From positions 1 through 33,272 of IMG/VR virus record IMGVR_UViG_3300008516_000059: DNA of 33,272 nucleotides. One strand, written 5' to 3'. Shown here one piece after another: positions 32,196-33,272 of the stretch (its first letter is position 1; each line of letters starts with the position of its first letter). This DNA comes from a virus. The notes beneath the pieces are model-generated. The model did no database searches. It saw only the letters and a program-made list of their open reading frames with translations, and was not told the DNA's origin. A program made the position numbers and the translations under genes.

Positions 32196-32435
32196 TTAAT
32201 CAGCTCGTTGTCCTTCTCTATCCCTTTTTGCAATCTTTTCCTCCTCACCTTCGTATGTCTTCAACTTCTCATTGAGTAAGAAGCTGGTGGAGTTCTCATA
32301 GACACAATGGGGGCAAAGGATACCTCCCTCCCAGCCCAAGCTCTCTAATTCCTTTTTAGCACTCCGCTTCTCTATGGTTACATGCACTCCACAACCACCA
32401 CAAAAGAATGTTGTCATCATAACAGTTCCATTCAT
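32196..32435 (-). CDS. Zinc-ribbon protein (79 residues)
   Basis: The ATG at 32435 follows AGAGGAGAGAAAA; an open frame extends upstream to 32483 but has no ribosome site. CGGC near residue 12 and CPHC near 41 are the ribbon knuckles; the tail is a charged helix (E-G-E-E-E-K-I-A-K-R-D-R-E). Its start lies directly after a 287-base untranslated region with strong secondary-structure potential, so its translation may be regulated by RNA folding. Confidence 0.7.
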   Translation of the reverse strand: MNGTVMMTTFFCGGCGVHVTIEKRSAKKELESLGWEGGILCPHCVYENSTSFLLNEKLKTYEGEEEKIAKRDREGQRAD

Positions 32436-32722
32436 TTTTCTCTCCTCTTTAATCTTTAGGCTGGCTAGTAGCTGTTGGTTCACCGTGTTTCTTGCTACTT
32501 CCCTTCCAACACCCTGTCACTTAGTGTAGTTCCTAAAGCTGATTGCCTTCCTCATTTAACCCAGTCATTCTTCCTCTGGGCACTTTAGGCTTAGATAGGT
32601 TTTCTGCTCTCAATGGACTTTCACCAAACCGCTAAGACATTAAGTTATCTTCAAACCGACTTTCACGGCTCAATATAGTAGGGGTTGTGGCAACTCCCTA
32701 TCGGTAGCCAGCTATTCAATTC
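32436..32722 (-). ncRNA. Candidate structured RNA or regulatory leader
   Basis: This 287-base stretch between two minus-strand genes holds no credible gene of its own, while most other gaps in the window are a few bases. Read on the minus strand it contains: a 9-bp hairpin with one bulge (32700-32679, loop CCA); AGCCG/CGGTT (32670-32654); CTTAG-GGTTT paired with AAACC-CTAAG (32636-32590); CCTAAAG/CTTTAGG (32589-32583 with 32538-32532) enclosing CCCAG/CTGGG (32580-32560); TGTTGG/CCAACA and AGTAGC/GCTACT interleaved (32511-32467). A second CCTAAAG (32460-32454) lies against the ribosome site. I do not recognise a known class. It could act in cis or be a separate RNA. Confidence 0.5.
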
Positions 32723-33272
32723 TTAAAGTTCTCCTTTTATCCTCTTGATGGCTGCCATTATACCATCATAGCTAGGATTCCCGAATACCATACCCACCAA
32801 TGGACTAGGCACCGATGGTGCATCAACCTCACAAAAGAATTTACCATTATCCGTGTAGGTATGGAGCATCAAATCTGCACTATCACCCAAAGATGAAAAC
32901 CCCGACCTCTCCCTCTTACCACTCCTTCCATCCTCAATATTACCAGTCTTTGTATTAAGCATTGGTTTATACTCATCCCTAGCATGGTGAGCCAGAACCA
33001 AATGCTTACCATGAGCCTTGGCTTGGTATATTATGCCTCTCATCCTGATGTTAGGCTCCCTATATTCTATAGGTAACAGACTAACCCTAAGCTTCTCACC
33101 AGGCAATAGGTTACCCTCAGAATTAAACTGCATTTCCTGTTTTTCCTGAAGGTAAGCAGTGCAGATTATCTCCCAGAGCAAGGTTCCAGTGTCTATAATA
33201 CCAGTAGCTATCTCCTTGCTTGTTAGGAACCTAAGGTATTCTACTAGGAACTCATACCACAGCTCCTTAACT
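32723..33272 (-). CDS. RecA/Sak4-like recombination ATPase, cut by the right edge
   Basis: The frame is open from the window end, so the N-terminus, including the expected Walker A, is missing. Near the visible start is a Walker B-like I-A-T-G-I-I-D-T-G-T-L-L-W-E. Later come K-H-L-V-L-A-H-H-A-R-D-E-Y and G-D-S-A-D-L-M-L-H-T, the sensor and D-x-x-x-x strands seen in phage Sak4-type single-strand annealing or RecA-like ATPases. The TTG at 33181 is internal and should not be taken as the start. As the first visible gene of the leftward replication unit it would act in recombination with the polymerase and the ERCC4-like nuclease. Confidence 0.7.
   Translation of the reverse strand, partial: VKELWYEFLVEYLRFLTSKEIATGIIDTGTLLWEIICTAYLQEKQEMQFNSEGNLLPGEKLRVSLLPIEYREPNIRMRGIIYQAKAHGKHLVLAHHARDEYKPMLNTKTGNIEDGRSGKRERSGFSSLGDSADLMLHTYTDNGKFFCEVDAPSVPSPLVGMVFGNPSYDGIMAAIKRIKGEL

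Noticed and set aside
32590-32680. Cobalamin riboswitch or group II intron domain V
   Set aside because: GGTGAAAGTCC and AGCCGTGAAAGTC recall pieces of these RNAs, but the B12 box, the conserved core and the domain V closing stem are missing.
1-33272. tRNA genes, integrase, attachment sites
   Set aside because: I saw no cloverleaf with a GTTCNANNC arm, no tyrosine or serine recombinase motifs and no repressor-like gene pair; absence holds only for this window.

Overview
The window is a 33 kb piece of a tailed double-stranded DNA bacteriophage (Caudoviricetes). The evidence is a large terminase, portal, scaffold and HK97-like capsid protein, a set of tail or receptor-binding proteins, and an opposing replication and DNA-processing module. 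Base composition is moderate (mid-40s % GC by eye). Genes are packed end to end with ATGA or TAATG overlaps and strong AGGAGG ribosome sites. Promoters have sigma70-type TTGACA/TATAAT boxes, so the host is a bacterium; I cannot name it. There is no integrase, repressor, attachment site, tRNA or CRISPR array. Together with a Phe at the key polymerase position this leans towards a virulent phage. No tail tube, sheath or tape-measure gene is visible, but a very large virion protein follows the portal, which fits a short-tailed (podovirus-like) particle. That is inference, because the genome is incomplete at both edges.

Layout. (1) Bases 1-909, minus strand: small zinc-binding proteins read leftwards from a promoter near 940. 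(2) 998-8516, plus strand: probable small terminase, a chain of tiny membrane and very basic proteins, a tail-fibre-like protein lying between the two terminase genes, the large terminase, a small membrane protein and the portal. (3) 8518-15471: a 2317-residue protein carrying a complete LAGLIDADG intein and an acetyltransferase-like segment. (4) 15566-18481: a second promoter, then scaffold, major capsid protein and small head proteins. (5) 18484-28345: tail, adhesin and connector-like proteins. One of these genes is split by a free-standing homing endonuclease, and another encodes a long rod of 14-residue repeats. (6) 33272-28346, minus strand: partial RecA/Sak4-like ATPase, zinc ribbons, an ERCC4-like nuclease, a DNA methyltransferase and a family A DNA polymerase, ending flush against the plus-strand genes.

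Most notable points. GATC does not occur once in my full reading of the window. A 287-base non-coding stretch (32436-32722) has several perfect complementary segments, including two copies of one strand that compete for the same partner next to a ribosome site. Two distant promoters share an upstream 8-mer and carry the same 10-mer in opposite orientations. The proofreading domain of the polymerase appears to lack an essential metal ligand. No statement here rests on database searches.
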